This document shows, piece by piece, positions 14,753 through 23,494 of a DNA stretch of 64,000 nt. The translations under genes were made by a program, and so were the position numbers. Positions within the stretch are counted from its first letter, which is position 1; every line of letters begins with the position of its first letter. Under the pieces are notes generated by a model, which was not told the origin of the DNA, did not search any database, and was given only the letters and a program-made list of their open reading frames with translations. The DNA comes from Mucilaginibacter sp. L196 (lineage in GTDB: Bacteria; Bacteroidota; Bacteroidia; Sphingobacteriales; Sphingobacteriaceae): NCBI RefSeq assembly GCF_009765905.1, contig NZ_LMUO01000011.1, forward strand, positions 186,001 through 250,000, written 5' to 3'.

Positions 14753-15724
14753 ATGTTACAAAGACCAAGAAGAAACAGGAAAAGCGAAGCGATACGCCAA
14801 ATGGTGCAGGAAACGCATGTTACCGCGGCAAACCTGATATTCCCGCTGTTTATTATTGATGGCGAGAACCAGAAAACCGAAGTGGCATCCATGCCTGGCA
14901 TTTATCGGTATTCTATTGATAATTTGCTGCGCGAGGTAGAGAGCTGCATGAAGTTGGGTTTAACTTCTTTTGATCTGTTCCCGAATATTGATGACTCGTT
15001 AAAAGACAGGTTTGCTACCGAAAGTCATCGCGAAGAAAGTTTGTATCTGCGTGCTATCCGCGAGGTAAAAAAGGAATTTCCGGATGCTTGCGTTGTTACC
15101 GATGTAGCTATGGACCCATACAGCAGCGACGGCCATGATGGTATTTTCGAAAACGGTGAGATTCTGAACGACGAAACGCTTGAAGTTTTAGGCAAAATGG
15201 CTTTGGCCCATGCCCGTTGTGGTGCCGACATCATTGCCCCATCGGATATGATGGATGGCCGGGTAGGCTACATCAGGAAGGTATTAGATGAGAACGGTTT
15301 TACCGGCGTTTCTATCATGTCATACTCCGCTAAATATGCCAGTGCGTTTTATGGTCCGTTTAGGGATGCTTTGAATTCTGCACCCAAATTCGGCGATAAA
15401 AAAACTTACCAGATGAACCCGGCTAACCAGCGCGAAGCATTGATCGAATCAAGACTTGATGAGGCCGAAGGTGCCGATTTCTTGATGGTAAAACCGGCAC
15501 TTCCGTATCTGGATGTGATCAAATTAATAAAAGATAATACCGAATTGCCAGTTGCTGCCTACAACGTAAGCGGCGAATATGCCATGATAAAAGCCGCCAT
15601 ACAAAACGGCTGGTTAAATGAGCAGCGTGCCATTATCGAGGTGCTTACCAGCATTCGCCGGGCAGGTGCTACCGCGATATTAACCTATCATGCTAAAGAA
15701 GTTTTGAAAAATAAGTGGCTGTAA
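14753..15724 (+). CDS. hemB: Delta-aminolevulinic acid dehydratase (porphobilinogen synthase)
   Basis: Condenses two 5-aminolevulinate molecules to porphobilinogen. The 323-residue product carries both Schiff-base lysines, Lys194 in YSAKYAS and Lys247 in MVKPALPYLD. The metal-site segment reads DVAMDPYSSDGHDG, with aspartates and alanine in place of the three zinc cysteines, so this is the magnesium/potassium-dependent type. The ATG at 14753 lies one base after a palindromic repeat. Confidence 0.95.
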   Translation: MLQRPRRNRKSEAIRQMVQETHVTAANLIFPLFIIDGENQKTEVASMPGIYRYSIDNLLREVESCMKLGLTSFDLFPNIDDSLKDRFATESHREESLYLRAIREVKKEFPDACVVTDVAMDPYSSDGHDGIFENGEILNDETLEVLGKMALAHARCGADIIAPSDMMDGRVGYIRKVLDENGFTGVSIMSYSAKYASAFYGPFRDALNSAPKFGDKKTYQMNPANQREALIESRLDEAEGADFLMVKPALPYLDVIKLIKDNTELPVAAYNVSGEYAMIKAAIQNGWLNEQRAIIEVLTSIRRAGATAILTYHAKEVLKNKWL

Positions 15725-15745
15725 GATAAGAAGGATAAATAATAA

Positions 15746-15816
15746 TTGTCATTGCGAGGAACGAAGCAATCGCACGGAAGCATAGTTCGCGATTGCTTCG
15801 TTCCTCGCAATGACAA
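15746..15816. repeat. GTCATTGCGAGG-family palindrome between hemB and hemL
   Basis: Perfect 28-base arms at 15746-15773 (TTGTCATTGCGAGGAACGAA...) and 15789-15816 enclose a 15-base loop. Near-identical copies lie at 20427-20494 and 30889-30969. As RNA this would be a very stable hairpin inside the hem transcript. Confidence 0.92.
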
Positions 15817-15828
15817 AAAAGATATAAG

Positions 15829-17175
15829 ATGGTAGACTCAATAAATAAAAAGGATAAAAAGCAAGCGAAACCTGATATCAGCAGGGAAAAATCTGCCGAG
15901 TTATATGCTAAGGCTAAAACCTATTTCCCAGGTGGGGTCAACTCTCCGGTACGGGCGTTTAAATCGGTATATGGTACCCCGCTTTTTATTGCCAAAGGCG
16001 ATGGCAGTCATATTTGGGATGCTGACGGTAACGAGTTCATCGATTTTTGCTGTTCATGGGGTCCGCTGATCTTGGGTCATAACAATGTTAAGGTTCGTGA
16101 AAAAGTGATTGAAGTGATGCAGCATGGCATGTCGTTCGGTGCGCCAACTGCTTTAGAAAATGAATTAGCCGAACTGATCCTTAACAACAATCAGTTTATT
16201 GAAAAACTGCGCTTTGTAAGTTCGGGTACCGAGGCGGTTATGTCGGCCATCAGGCTGGCGCGTGGCTATACCAAACGCGATAAAATATTAAAGTTTGAGG
16301 GCTGCTACCATGGTCACTCAGATTCATTATTAGTTAAAGCAGGCTCCGGATTGGTTACCTTCGGCGAGACTTCATCTGCCGGTGTACCCAAATCATTTGC
16401 TGATGAAACTATAGTTGTTGCCCTGAATGATGTTGAAGCGTTGAAAGAAGCATTCAACGAATTCAAAGACCAAATTGCCGCTGTTATAATTGAACCGGTA
16501 CCGGCAAATAATGGCTTGCTATTGCAAACCCGTGATTTTTTACAGGCGCTTCGCGATATTTGTACCGAAAACGGTACGCTGCTAATCTTTGATGAGGTAA
16601 TCTCCGGGTTCCGCATCGGCTTTGAAGGCGCTGCCGGTTACTATAAAATTAAACCTGATATACTTACTTATGGCAAAATAATCGGTGGGGGTTTGCCGGT
16701 TGGCTGTTATGGTGCATCTGCCGAGATTATGGATCATATCTCTCCGGTAGGTTCCATTTATCAGGCAGGCACATTATCAGGTAATCCGGTGGCTATGGCT
16801 GCAGGGATAGCCCAGTTAAGTGAATTGCTAACCAAAGGTTTTTATGATGAACTGCACAGCAAGACCGAAGAGTTTGTGGCAACCATCCAAAACTATGCAA
16901 CCAAGCGTAACTACAAACTAAAAGTATTTACCATTGGTTCTATATTTTGGTTTGCTTTTACTGATCAGGAACATATCACTAAAGCAGACGATATTGACCC
17001 GGCAAGCATGGATAAATTCAAAAAAATGCACCGTGAACTGATCAACAGGGGCATCTATTTAGGCCCCTCAGGTTACGAAGTTGGATTTATATCATCTGCC
17101 CATACAAAAACAGACTTAGAAACCGCTAAACGTGCTATCTTTGAGAGTCTTGACTTAGTATTTAACGAAAAATAA
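15829..17175 (+). CDS. hemL: Glutamate-1-semialdehyde 2,1-aminomutase
   Basis: PLP enzyme that isomerises glutamate-1-semialdehyde to 5-aminolevulinate, the step after HemA. The 448-residue product has the PLP lysine at 283 (TYGKIIGGGLPVG), the cofactor aspartate at 255 (IFDEVISGFR), SSGTEAVMSAIRLAR at 131-145 and the N-terminal YFPGGVNSPVRAF signature. A charged extension of about 17 residues (MVDSINKKDKKQAKPD) precedes the conserved part; an internal start cannot be excluded. The sensor kinase gene follows 3 bases after the stop. Confidence 0.95.
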   Translation: MVDSINKKDKKQAKPDISREKSAELYAKAKTYFPGGVNSPVRAFKSVYGTPLFIAKGDGSHIWDADGNEFIDFCCSWGPLILGHNNVKVREKVIEVMQHGMSFGAPTALENELAELILNNNQFIEKLRFVSSGTEAVMSAIRLARGYTKRDKILKFEGCYHGHSDSLLVKAGSGLVTFGETSSAGVPKSFADETIVVALNDVEALKEAFNEFKDQIAAVIIEPVPANNGLLLQTRDFLQALRDICTENGTLLIFDEVISGFRIGFEGAAGYYKIKPDILTYGKIIGGGLPVGCYGASAEIMDHISPVGSIYQAGTLSGNPVAMAAGIAQLSELLTKGFYDELHSKTEEFVATIQNYATKRNYKLKVFTIGSIFWFAFTDQEHITKADDIDPASMDKFKKMHRELINRGIYLGPSGYEVGFISSAHTKTDLETAKRAIFESLDLVFNEK

Positions 17176-17178
17176 GCT

Positions 17179-18057
17179 ATGATAAAACGTTCGTTAGTTA
17201 TTTTTTACGCGGTAATTATTTACGCTGTTGCCGAGTTGATCTGGTGGGGTTACCAGTTGGTGAGCCTCCAACCTAAGCGTATCGGAATGATTTTGAGCGA
17301 AGGTTCGATGTTTGTGATCGTATTTTCGGTGGGTGCCTATTATTTGCATTCATCAATTAATAAGGAGCAGAAATTACAGGAACAAAAGAAAAACTTCCTG
17401 CTTTCGGTAACTCACGAGCTAAAATCGCCCCTGGCATCAATCAAAATCTTATTACAAACTATTCAAAAGCGAAATCTTACCAGAGATCAGGCATTGGATT
17501 TTATCGATAAATCGTTATTAGATATTGAGCGCCTGGACGATATGGTGGAGAATATGTTGCTGGCATCAAAAATTGATAACCGCTCTTATACTTTCCCTAA
17601 GGCCCAGTTTAACTTATCGGTTTTGGTGGATAGTATTGTCAATCGTTTGCAGATCACCAAATGCGATTGCAACCAGCAGATTATCGAAGCAGAGATTGAA
17701 CCTAAAATTGAAATTACTGGTGATAAATTTGCGCTAACGTCGGTTGTAACTAACCTGGTTGAAAATGCTATCAAATATTCAAGCCCTTGTGAGGCGGTGG
17801 CTGTAAAGCTATTTTCGAAAGAAGGCAAGATCCATTTGCAGGTTGCGGATCATGGTATCGGTATAGCTGACAATGAAAAAAACCGTATTTTCGATAGGTT
17901 TTATCGGGTGGGCAGTGAAGATACACGTAACACAAAAGGCACCGGCCTGGGTTTGTTTATTGTGAAACAAGTGCTGGATAAGCACGAAGCAACCATCAGG
18001 GTTAAAGATAACCGCCCTGCCGGAAGCATTTTTGAAGTAGAATTTGCATTAACCTAA
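17179..18057 (+). CDS. Sensor histidine kinase with minimal sensing region
   Basis: A 292-residue membrane kinase. Two hydrophobic helices (about 6-24 and 39-57) are separated by only a dozen or so residues, so there is no periplasmic domain. HisKA follows with the phosphoacceptor His79 in SVTHELKSPLAS, then a full ATPase domain: N box NLVENAIKYS, G1 DHGIGI, F box FDRFYRVG and G2 GTGLGLFIV. The short loop suggests sensing within the membrane or through a partner. It sits 3 bases after hemL and 11 before its response regulator, pointing to a link with heme synthesis, but the signal is unknown. Confidence 0.88.
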   Translation: MIKRSLVIFYAVIIYAVAELIWWGYQLVSLQPKRIGMILSEGSMFVIVFSVGAYYLHSSINKEQKLQEQKKNFLLSVTHELKSPLASIKILLQTIQKRNLTRDQALDFIDKSLLDIERLDDMVENMLLASKIDNRSYTFPKAQFNLSVLVDSIVNRLQITKCDCNQQIIEAEIEPKIEITGDKFALTSVVTNLVENAIKYSSPCEAVAVKLFSKEGKIHLQVADHGIGIADNEKNRIFDRFYRVGSEDTRNTKGTGLGLFIVKQVLDKHEATIRVKDNRPAGSIFEVEFALT

Positions 18058-18068
18058 ATTGTAAAGAT

Positions 18069-18773
18069 ATGCCAAACAAGAAAAGAATTTTATTAGCCGA
18101 AGATGAAGAACATTTATTAGAGGCCATCAAGCTTAACCTTGAACTGGAAGGTTATAAAGTATCAACCGCTAAAAACGGTAAAAAGGCATTACAGCTTTTT
18201 AAAGAAGAGCGTTTTAACTTAGTGATATTGGATGTGATGATGCCCGAAATAGATGGTTTTGTAGTTGCTGAAACTATCAGACTTGAAAATACCGAGGTGC
18301 CTATCATGTTCCTTACCGCTAAAAACACCAATGAGGACAAGATCACCGGCCTTAAAAAAGGTGCGGATGATTATCTAACTAAACCTTTCAACCTGGAAGA
18401 ATTGATCCTTCGTGTTAACAATTTGGTTAAACGTAGTCTAAAAGGCGACGACCTGAAAGAGTTTAACAGCTATAAAATCGGGGATAAAACTATTCACTTT
18501 AACTCGTTTGAATTGGTTAATGGCGATGGCTCTATCACTCCTTTAACTAAAAAGGAAACCATGCTGTTAAAGCTTTTAATTGAGCGCAGGAATGATGCTG
18601 TATCGCGTGAGCAAATATTGGAAACCGTATGGAACTATGATGTATATCCATCAACCCGTACTATTGATAACTTTATCCTTACTTTCCGCAAATACTTTGA
18701 ACCAGATCCTAAAAACCCGGTTTATTTCCATTCTATACGCGGTGTAGGTTATAAGTTTACTGATCAGCACTAA
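18069..18773 (+). CDS. OmpR-family response regulator
   Basis: A 234-residue regulator. The receiver domain (4-120) has acidic residues EDEE at 11-14, the phosphoacceptor Asp55 in VILDVMMPE and the conserved lysine in DDYLTKPF. A C-terminal winged-helix DNA-binding domain (about 140-232) has LTKKETMLLKLLIERRN and HSIRGVGYKF. It is the cognate partner of the upstream kinase; targets may include the surrounding hem genes, which is inference. Confidence 0.92.
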   Translation: MPNKKRILLAEDEEHLLEAIKLNLELEGYKVSTAKNGKKALQLFKEERFNLVILDVMMPEIDGFVVAETIRLENTEVPIMFLTAKNTNEDKITGLKKGADDYLTKPFNLEELILRVNNLVKRSLKGDDLKEFNSYKIGDKTIHFNSFELVNGDGSITPLTKKETMLLKLLIERRNDAVSREQILETVWNYDVYPSTRTIDNFILTFRKYFEPDPKNPVYFHSIRGVGYKFTDQH

Positions 18774-18782
18774 AGGAGATAG

Positions 18783-19307
18783 ATGTTTACCAATACGGCA
18801 CGGATATTTTTGATAGGGCTGTTTTTAGCTATGGGGCTTTTCTTTAGCTATGAACACGTGTACCAGTTGATGGCGGTGTCGTTAATGTTTATAGTGGTGC
18901 TGATCTGGGGGTATTTTAAAGAGGGTACTGTTATTATGGCGGCCAAAAGCTTCCATAAAAAGGATTATGTAAAATCGGAAGCACTGTTAAAACAAATAAC
19001 AAACCCGGGTTGGCTCGCCAAAAAACGTCGTGGTTTTTACGAGTTCATCATGGGAGGTATAAGTCTGCAAAAACAGGATTATGACGCTGCCGAAAAGCAT
19101 TACGAACTTGCCGCACAATTCCCGCTACGATCCGTTAATGATCATGTGGCGGCATTAGTGCATGTGGTGAACATCAGCATAAGGCAACACAATTATGATA
19201 AAGCTGCCGCTTATATTGAGCTGGCAAATAAACACCAGGAAAAGATCAACGCCAAAATGAAGGACGTGATAGAGAAACTGGAAAAAGAACTAAAACAACA
19301 CAAATAG
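18783..19307 (+). CDS. Membrane-anchored TPR-like protein of unknown function
   Basis: A 174-residue protein with two N-terminal hydrophobic helices (about 5-22 and 26-43), then paired amphipathic helices that read as tetratricopeptide-like repeats (FHKKDYVKSEALLKQI, LQKQDYDAAEKHYELAA, IRQHNYDKAAAYIELA). A lysine-rich helical tail follows. I do not recognise a named family. It follows the response regulator by 9 bases, so it may be part of the two-component unit or scaffold heme enzymes at the membrane; both are guesses. Confidence 0.65.
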   Translation: MFTNTARIFLIGLFLAMGLFFSYEHVYQLMAVSLMFIVVLIWGYFKEGTVIMAAKSFHKKDYVKSEALLKQITNPGWLAKKRRGFYEFIMGGISLQKQDYDAAEKHYELAAQFPLRSVNDHVAALVHVVNISIRQHNYDKAAAYIELANKHQEKINAKMKDVIEKLEKELKQHK

Positions 19308-19390
19308 AGCGAGGAGTTAGGAGCGTGGAGCCGGATAAGCAAAAAGTATACTAATCCTGATTCTTGACTCTCAACTCTTGGTTCTCTGAT
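19308..19390. repeat. Degenerate GGAGTTAGGAG / GACTCTCAACTC repeat before hemE
   Basis: Purine-rich GAGGAGTTAGGAGCGTGGAG (19311-19330) is followed by pyrimidine-rich GATTCTTGACTCTCAACTCT (19359-19378). Both are low-complexity repeat-like tracts that do not code and fill the junction up to the hemE ATG. Confidence 0.5.
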
Positions 19391-19393
19391 ATT

Positions 19394-20419
19394 ATGAGAG
19401 ATTCATTATTAACAAAAGCTGCATTTTCTGAGAAAACAAACCGTCCACCTGTATGGATGATGCGCCAGGCGGGTAGGTTTATGCCCGAGTACTGGGAAAT
19501 TAAAAACAAATATTCTTTCCTGGAGATGTGTAAAACACCGGAGCTTGCTGCCGATGTTACCATGCTTCCGGTTGATTTATTAGGCATTGATGCAGCGATA
19601 TTATTTTCGGATATATTGGTTACCGGCGAAGCAATGGGTGGAGATTTAAGCTTTACCCAGGGTGTTGGCCCTAAGTTTGCCAATCCTATACGTACTAAGG
19701 CTGATATTGATAAACTGGACACTCAGGTAGTACATAAACTACAATACGTGGCAGATGCTATTAAAGTAATACAGCAACGTTTAAACGATAGTATCCCGCT
19801 GATTGGTTTTGCAGGAGCGCCATTTACCGTAATGAGTTATTTGGTTGAAGGCGGGTCATCAAAAGACTTTAAGCTTACTAAATTGCTGATCCATAATGAG
19901 CCGGCATTAGCGCATCAACTTTTATCAAAAATCGCAACAGTAACGGCAGATTATTTAAACCTGCAAATTGCAGCCGGTGTAAATGCCGTACAAATATTCG
20001 ATAGCTGGGCACAAGCATTGGCTTGGGATGATTATAAAGAATTTTCTCATCGCTATATTGTTGAGATCATCAGCAAACTGAACAGAAAAGATATCCCTGT
20101 GATCTCTTTCTGCAAAGGTAGCTCAGTTTTTGCGCCGCTAATGGCAGAGGCTAAACCGGATGTAATCTCTATTGACTGGAATGTTGACTTGTTAGATATT
20201 AAACAACGTTTACCGAAAGGCATAGCCGTACAAGGTAACCTTGACCCGCATGTTTTGTATGCTGATAAAAGGGTGATCAAAGAGCGCATCTACCGTTTAT
20301 TCGATAGGATGAAAGGCGAAAACGGTTTCATATTCAACCTGGGTCATGGCATTATGCCTGATATCCCTTTTGATAATGTGAAATACGCGGTTGATGTGAT
20401 TAAAGAGTTTAGTTACTAA
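19394..20419 (+). CDS. hemE: Uroporphyrinogen decarboxylase
   Basis: Decarboxylates the four acetate groups of uroporphyrinogen III to give coproporphyrinogen III. The 341-residue product has the family N-terminus RPPVWMMRQAGRFMPEYW near 19-36, GFAGAPFTVMSYLVEGG, IFDSWAQAL and the C-terminal FNLGHGIMPDIPFDNV. A frame-consistent TTG exists 30 bases upstream, but it lies in repeat sequence; ATG at 19394 (MRDSLLTKAAF) is the better start. Confidence 0.95.
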   Translation: MRDSLLTKAAFSEKTNRPPVWMMRQAGRFMPEYWEIKNKYSFLEMCKTPELAADVTMLPVDLLGIDAAILFSDILVTGEAMGGDLSFTQGVGPKFANPIRTKADIDKLDTQVVHKLQYVADAIKVIQQRLNDSIPLIGFAGAPFTVMSYLVEGGSSKDFKLTKLLIHNEPALAHQLLSKIATVTADYLNLQIAAGVNAVQIFDSWAQALAWDDYKEFSHRYIVEIISKLNRKDIPVISFCKGSSVFAPLMAEAKPDVISIDWNVDLLDIKQRLPKGIAVQGNLDPHVLYADKRVIKERIYRLFDRMKGENGFIFNLGHGIMPDIPFDNVKYAVDVIKEFSY

Positions 20420-20426
20420 TACTAAA

Positions 20427-20494
20427 TGTCATTGCGAGGAACGAAGCAATCGCGAACATGCTTACGTGCGATTGCTTCGTTCCTCGCAATGACA
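20427..20494. repeat. GTCATTGCGAGG-family palindrome between hemE and hemJ
   Basis: Perfect 27-base arms at 20427-20453 and 20468-20494 around a 14-base loop, starting 8 bases after the hemE stop and ending 13 before hemJ. Confidence 0.92.
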
Positions 20495-20507
20495 ATTTAA
20501 ATAAGCA

Positions 20508-21041
20508 ATGTACCAATACATATTAGCCATACACATCATTTTTGTAGTCTGCTGGATGGCGGGGCTATTCTACATGGTACGCCTGTTTATTTACCACACA
20601 GAGGCGCAAGTCAAACCCGAACCCGATCGCACAATCTTATCCGACCAGTTTGAGATCATGGAGCGTAAGCTGTGGTATATTATCGCTACGCCATCAATGT
20701 ATTTGGTGTTGGCTGCGGGTATAACTATGTTGTGCATAGCACCTGGATGGCTACAGCAACCCTGGCTGCATATTAAACTGGCTTTTGTAGGCTGTTTGGT
20801 TGTTTATCATTTTATCTGCCAAAATAAAATGAACCAAATGCGCAAAGGTATCTATAAATGGACATCAACCCAACTCCGCATATGGAATGAGTTAGCCACC
20901 ATTCTTTTATTCGCGATAGTGTTTTTAGCAGTGCTGAAGAACACAGTTAGCTGGATATTCGGATTGATAGGTCTTATATTACTTTCATTGATCCTGATGT
21001 CGGCCGTGAAAATTTATAAGTACTATCGTACAAAAAAATAA
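20508..21041 (+). CDS. hemJ: Protoporphyrinogen IX oxidase, HemJ type
   Basis: A 177-residue protein with about five membrane helices. The HemJ pattern is clear: an N-terminal His9 in the first helix (MYQYILAIHIIFVVCWMAGL), DQFEIMERKLWYIIATPSM, and the WLHIKLAFV segment with His88 and Lys90. HemJ oxidises protoporphyrinogen IX to protoporphyrin IX at the membrane and replaces HemG/HemY. Its place directly after hemE supports the call. Confidence 0.9.
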   Translation: MYQYILAIHIIFVVCWMAGLFYMVRLFIYHTEAQVKPEPDRTILSDQFEIMERKLWYIIATPSMYLVLAAGITMLCIAPGWLQQPWLHIKLAFVGCLVVYHFICQNKMNQMRKGIYKWTSTQLRIWNELATILLFAIVFLAVLKNTVSWIFGLIGLILLSLILMSAVKIYKYYRTKK

Positions 21042-21060
21042 ATCTACTTCCTATTCGGCC

Positions 21061-21123
21061 CAGCCCTCCCCGGAAGGAAGGCCTTAAAAAGTCTCCCCTA
21101 CCGGGGGAGATTTAGAGGGGGCT
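21061..21123. repeat. Paired G/C-rich palindromic element after hemJ
   Basis: A degraded half (CAGCCCTCCCCGGAAGG, 21061-21077) faces an intact half (AGTCTCCCCTACC... to GGGGGCT, 21090-21122). The intact half matches the ispG insertions almost exactly apart from the four-base loop. Confidence 0.87.
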
Positions 21124-21135
21124 AAAAAAGTAAAT

Positions 21136-21879
21136 CTATTTCTTTTCCTCAGACAAATAAAACGGCGCGGTCATAGCGCAGTAATATCCTAAAAACAGGA
21201 AAGATATTAACGGTATCCCTAAAACGCTTTCCATCACATAACGCCAGGTCATCGGCTTTAACGTGATCATGAGCAGGCTGAATAATACCGGCCTTACCAG
21301 CATAATAAATTCGTAAGCAAGCTCATTAAATAGCCAAAGCGCTATCAATAAAAAGCCAATATGTTTTGCGTTAAATTTACCAATGCACAGCTGTATTACT
21401 ATAGCGAATAGCACCAATGGCAAATAGTTCCTAAGCAGCAGCACTATCTCATTAAACCAAATTAAGGCATGTGGATTAGTCGAAAATAACGTTTGCAATT
21501 GGGTATTCAGCCTGAACAATGCGCAATCCAGCAAAGCACAAACGGCTAGTGTTCCAACCAGATAAATAATATTTTTTATAGTTACTTTTTGGGTGAGATT
21601 AACTGAAAATATCGCCACAAAAAATATAAAAAGGGTTCTTGTCAGGTCGACAAAACTGTACGTGCTATTTACGCTGAACTTTAATATAAAAAAGCTCAGT
21701 ACACTTACCGGTTGTGCTCGTATACCGGGGTCATAACTGCAATAGGTTGCCAATACCTGCGTTATCGCGAAGCAAAGTATGGTCCATAACAAAGCCACTT
21801 TTACAGTTGATGAGAAGTGCTTTTTATACACATCAACAAATTCGGTCAATAGCTTTTTAAGAAATAATGAAAATTGCAT
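21136..21879 (-). CDS. Hypothetical multi-pass membrane protein
   Basis: A 247-residue hydrophobic protein with about six membrane helices (for example around 28-46, 80-95, 104-120, 143-165, 173-190 and 220-240) and a short charged C-terminus. No family is recognised. It runs convergently toward hemJ with a palindromic repeat between them. Confidence 0.6.
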   Translation of the reverse strand: MQFSLFLKKLLTEFVDVYKKHFSSTVKVALLWTILCFAITQVLATYCSYDPGIRAQPVSVLSFFILKFSVNSTYSFVDLTRTLFIFFVAIFSVNLTQKVTIKNIIYLVGTLAVCALLDCALFRLNTQLQTLFSTNPHALIWFNEIVLLLRNYLPLVLFAIVIQLCIGKFNAKHIGFLLIALWLFNELAYEFIMLVRPVLFSLLMITLKPMTWRYVMESVLGIPLISFLFLGYYCAMTAPFYLSEEKK

Positions 21880-21945
21880 GTATACCTATTTGGGTCAAAA
21901 GTAAGATTAATCTTGATTGATAGATGTTTGATAACATTAATATTA

Positions 21946-22350
21946 CTAAGTGAAGATGATAGTTTTTAAAGAAGCATGTCTGGCAATTTCTCTGAAATCT
22001 TTATCATCATTCAATAAAATGAGATCATTTTTCATAGCATAGGCAGCAATGAGGCAGTCGTTTGGTTTTCTTATAGTAACGCCTTTCTTGCGAAGGTCGC
22101 GATATAGTTTTGCCGCATTGTGGGCTAATTCATACTGATCCTCCACAAGCTGTATGAAGTTGTTAAAGTAATCAGCGATTAAGTCAAATTCCTTATCGTT
22201 CACTATTCCCTGTAAAACTTCCTGAACGATTACAGGGCAAGTGGCAATAATTAAATTGCTTAAGTTATTTCTCAAGTATAAGCTTGCATCAGTCTCTTTT
22301 CCCTTAAAAAAATTGATCCAAACAGATGTGTCAACTAAAACAATATCCAC
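21946..22350 (-). CDS. PIN-domain toxin (VapC-like)
   Basis: A 134-residue PIN-domain ribonuclease. The acidic active-site set is present: Asp7 in VDTSVW, Glu44 in IVQEVLQG, Asp98 in PNDCLIAAYA and Asp115/116 with Asp118 in LNDDKDF. VapC toxins cleave tRNA or rRNA when freed from their antitoxin. It begins with GTG at 22350, sharing one base with the antitoxin stop, which is a typical coupled arrangement. Confidence 0.9.
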   Translation of the reverse strand: MDIVLVDTSVWINFFKGKETDASLYLRNNLSNLIIATCPVIVQEVLQGIVNDKEFDLIADYFNNFIQLVEDQYELAHNAAKLYRDLRKKGVTIRKPNDCLIAAYAMKNDLILLNDDKDFREIARHASLKTIIFT

Positions 22351-22529
22351 TATTCGTAAGCTTTATCATCTATCTCAATTTTACCCCAAAGTGCAGATAG
22401 TTTTCTTTGGTTTTCAATCGTAATATATAAGCGTAATGCTTCTTCAACTACAGCCTTCTTAGTTTTTATATTACTTAATTTTTGCGCTTTGGCCATTAGA
22501 TCATCACTGATCTCAATATTCGTTCTCAT
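22350..22529 (-). CDS. VapB-type antitoxin
   Basis: A 59-residue protein from the ATG at 22529 (MRTNIEISDDLMAKAQKLS); the frame allows a start two codons earlier. The first 40 residues have the ribbon-helix-helix look of the DUF2191/VapB group (TNIEISDDLMAKA...TKKAVVEEALRLYI). The tail ending in KIEIDDKAYE would wrap the toxin. The upstream region probably carries the autoregulated operator, but no clear inverted repeat was seen. Confidence 0.85.
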   Translation of the reverse strand: MRTNIEISDDLMAKAQKLSNIKTKKAVVEEALRLYITIENQRKLSALWGKIEIDDKAYE

Positions 22530-22651
22530 ACACATTAATTTTATTAAAGGTACACATAAAATACAAATTGCCCTAATATTTTAACAATAGCCAAACATTT
22601 CCCCTTTAAATTCATCTTACCTTTAACCTTTCAATCTAAATACTTCCAATT

Positions 22652-23458
22652 ATGAGATTAACCTCTACTATTATATTATTGATGCTGACGATGAGCGTTT
22701 TTGCTCAAAGCAAAAAGTATAGGCGGGTAATCGATTCAACCAATAATCCCGATGGTAGAACGCTTAAATACGGTTATGCCAATGCTGGTTCTGATTCGGC
22801 AGGTGATACTATCCGCCATACCCATCATAAAGCGCCTGGTTTTAGGTTTGGATTAACGTTCTCCCGTATAGATTTTGGTTTATCCACCCTGCTAGATAAT
22901 AATAGTTTCAGGCTATCCCCGCAAAATCAATTTCTGCGTTATCGCTCGTGGAAAACAACTAATGTCGGGTTTGATGTTATGCAATTCGGTTATCGCTTCA
23001 GTAGTTCGTTTAAAATTAATCTGTCGGCAGGTTTCGACTGGACATTGACCCGCTTGCGCGAGAATGTTACTATTTTACAACACCAACCACAGTTGAGTTA
23101 TGTAAATGACAATATAGATTTCAGTAAGAACCGGTTTTCGGCAACATATCTACGTTTACCACTTGGCTTTGAATTCCGCACACATGACGATGCTGATGGC
23201 ACAGCATTCCATTTTGTTATAGGCCCGGAAGGTGGCATTTTACTTAGCGGCCGTTTAAAACAAGTAAGCGCTGAACATGGCACCCAAAAGTTTACCAGCG
23301 ATTATAATTTTCAAAAGTTCCGCTATGGTCCATTTGTGCGGATCGGTTACGGCGCATTTGGTGTTTATGCCAAATATTACATGAATGATATGTTTGCGGA
23401 TAGCCCCGACCAAAAAGGGCTCAAAAATCTTTCCTTTGGTATAATGTTAGGTTTTTAA
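22652..23458 (+). CDS. Outer-membrane beta-barrel protein
   Basis: A 268-residue protein with a signal peptide (MRLTSTIILLMLTMSVFAQ). After a short polar linker come alternating amphipathic strands typical of Bacteroidota PorT/OmpW-size barrels, ending in a hydrophobic residue (LSFGIMLGF), as expected for recognition by the BAM machinery. The cargo is unknown. It ends 36 bases before an ABC ATPase gene, but a functional link is not evident. Confidence 0.75.
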   Translation: MRLTSTIILLMLTMSVFAQSKKYRRVIDSTNNPDGRTLKYGYANAGSDSAGDTIRHTHHKAPGFRFGLTFSRIDFGLSTLLDNNSFRLSPQNQFLRYRSWKTTNVGFDVMQFGYRFSSSFKINLSAGFDWTLTRLRENVTILQHQPQLSYVNDNIDFSKNRFSATYLRLPLGFEFRTHDDADGTAFHFVIGPEGGILLSGRLKQVSAEHGTQKFTSDYNFQKFRYGPFVRIGYGAFGVYAKYYMNDMFADSPDQKGLKNLSFGIMLGF

Positions 23459-23494
23459 CATCGCCATTTACTGTTTTACGTATCTTTACAATCA

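Noticed and set aside
15746..15816. The GTCATTGCGAGG palindromes as CRISPR repeats.
   Set aside because: They are single inverted pairs, not arrays of direct repeats with spacers, and no cas genes are present.
19364..19393. TTG at 19364 as the hemE start.
   Set aside because: It falls in the low-complexity repeat tract; the ATG at 19394 fits the family N-terminus.
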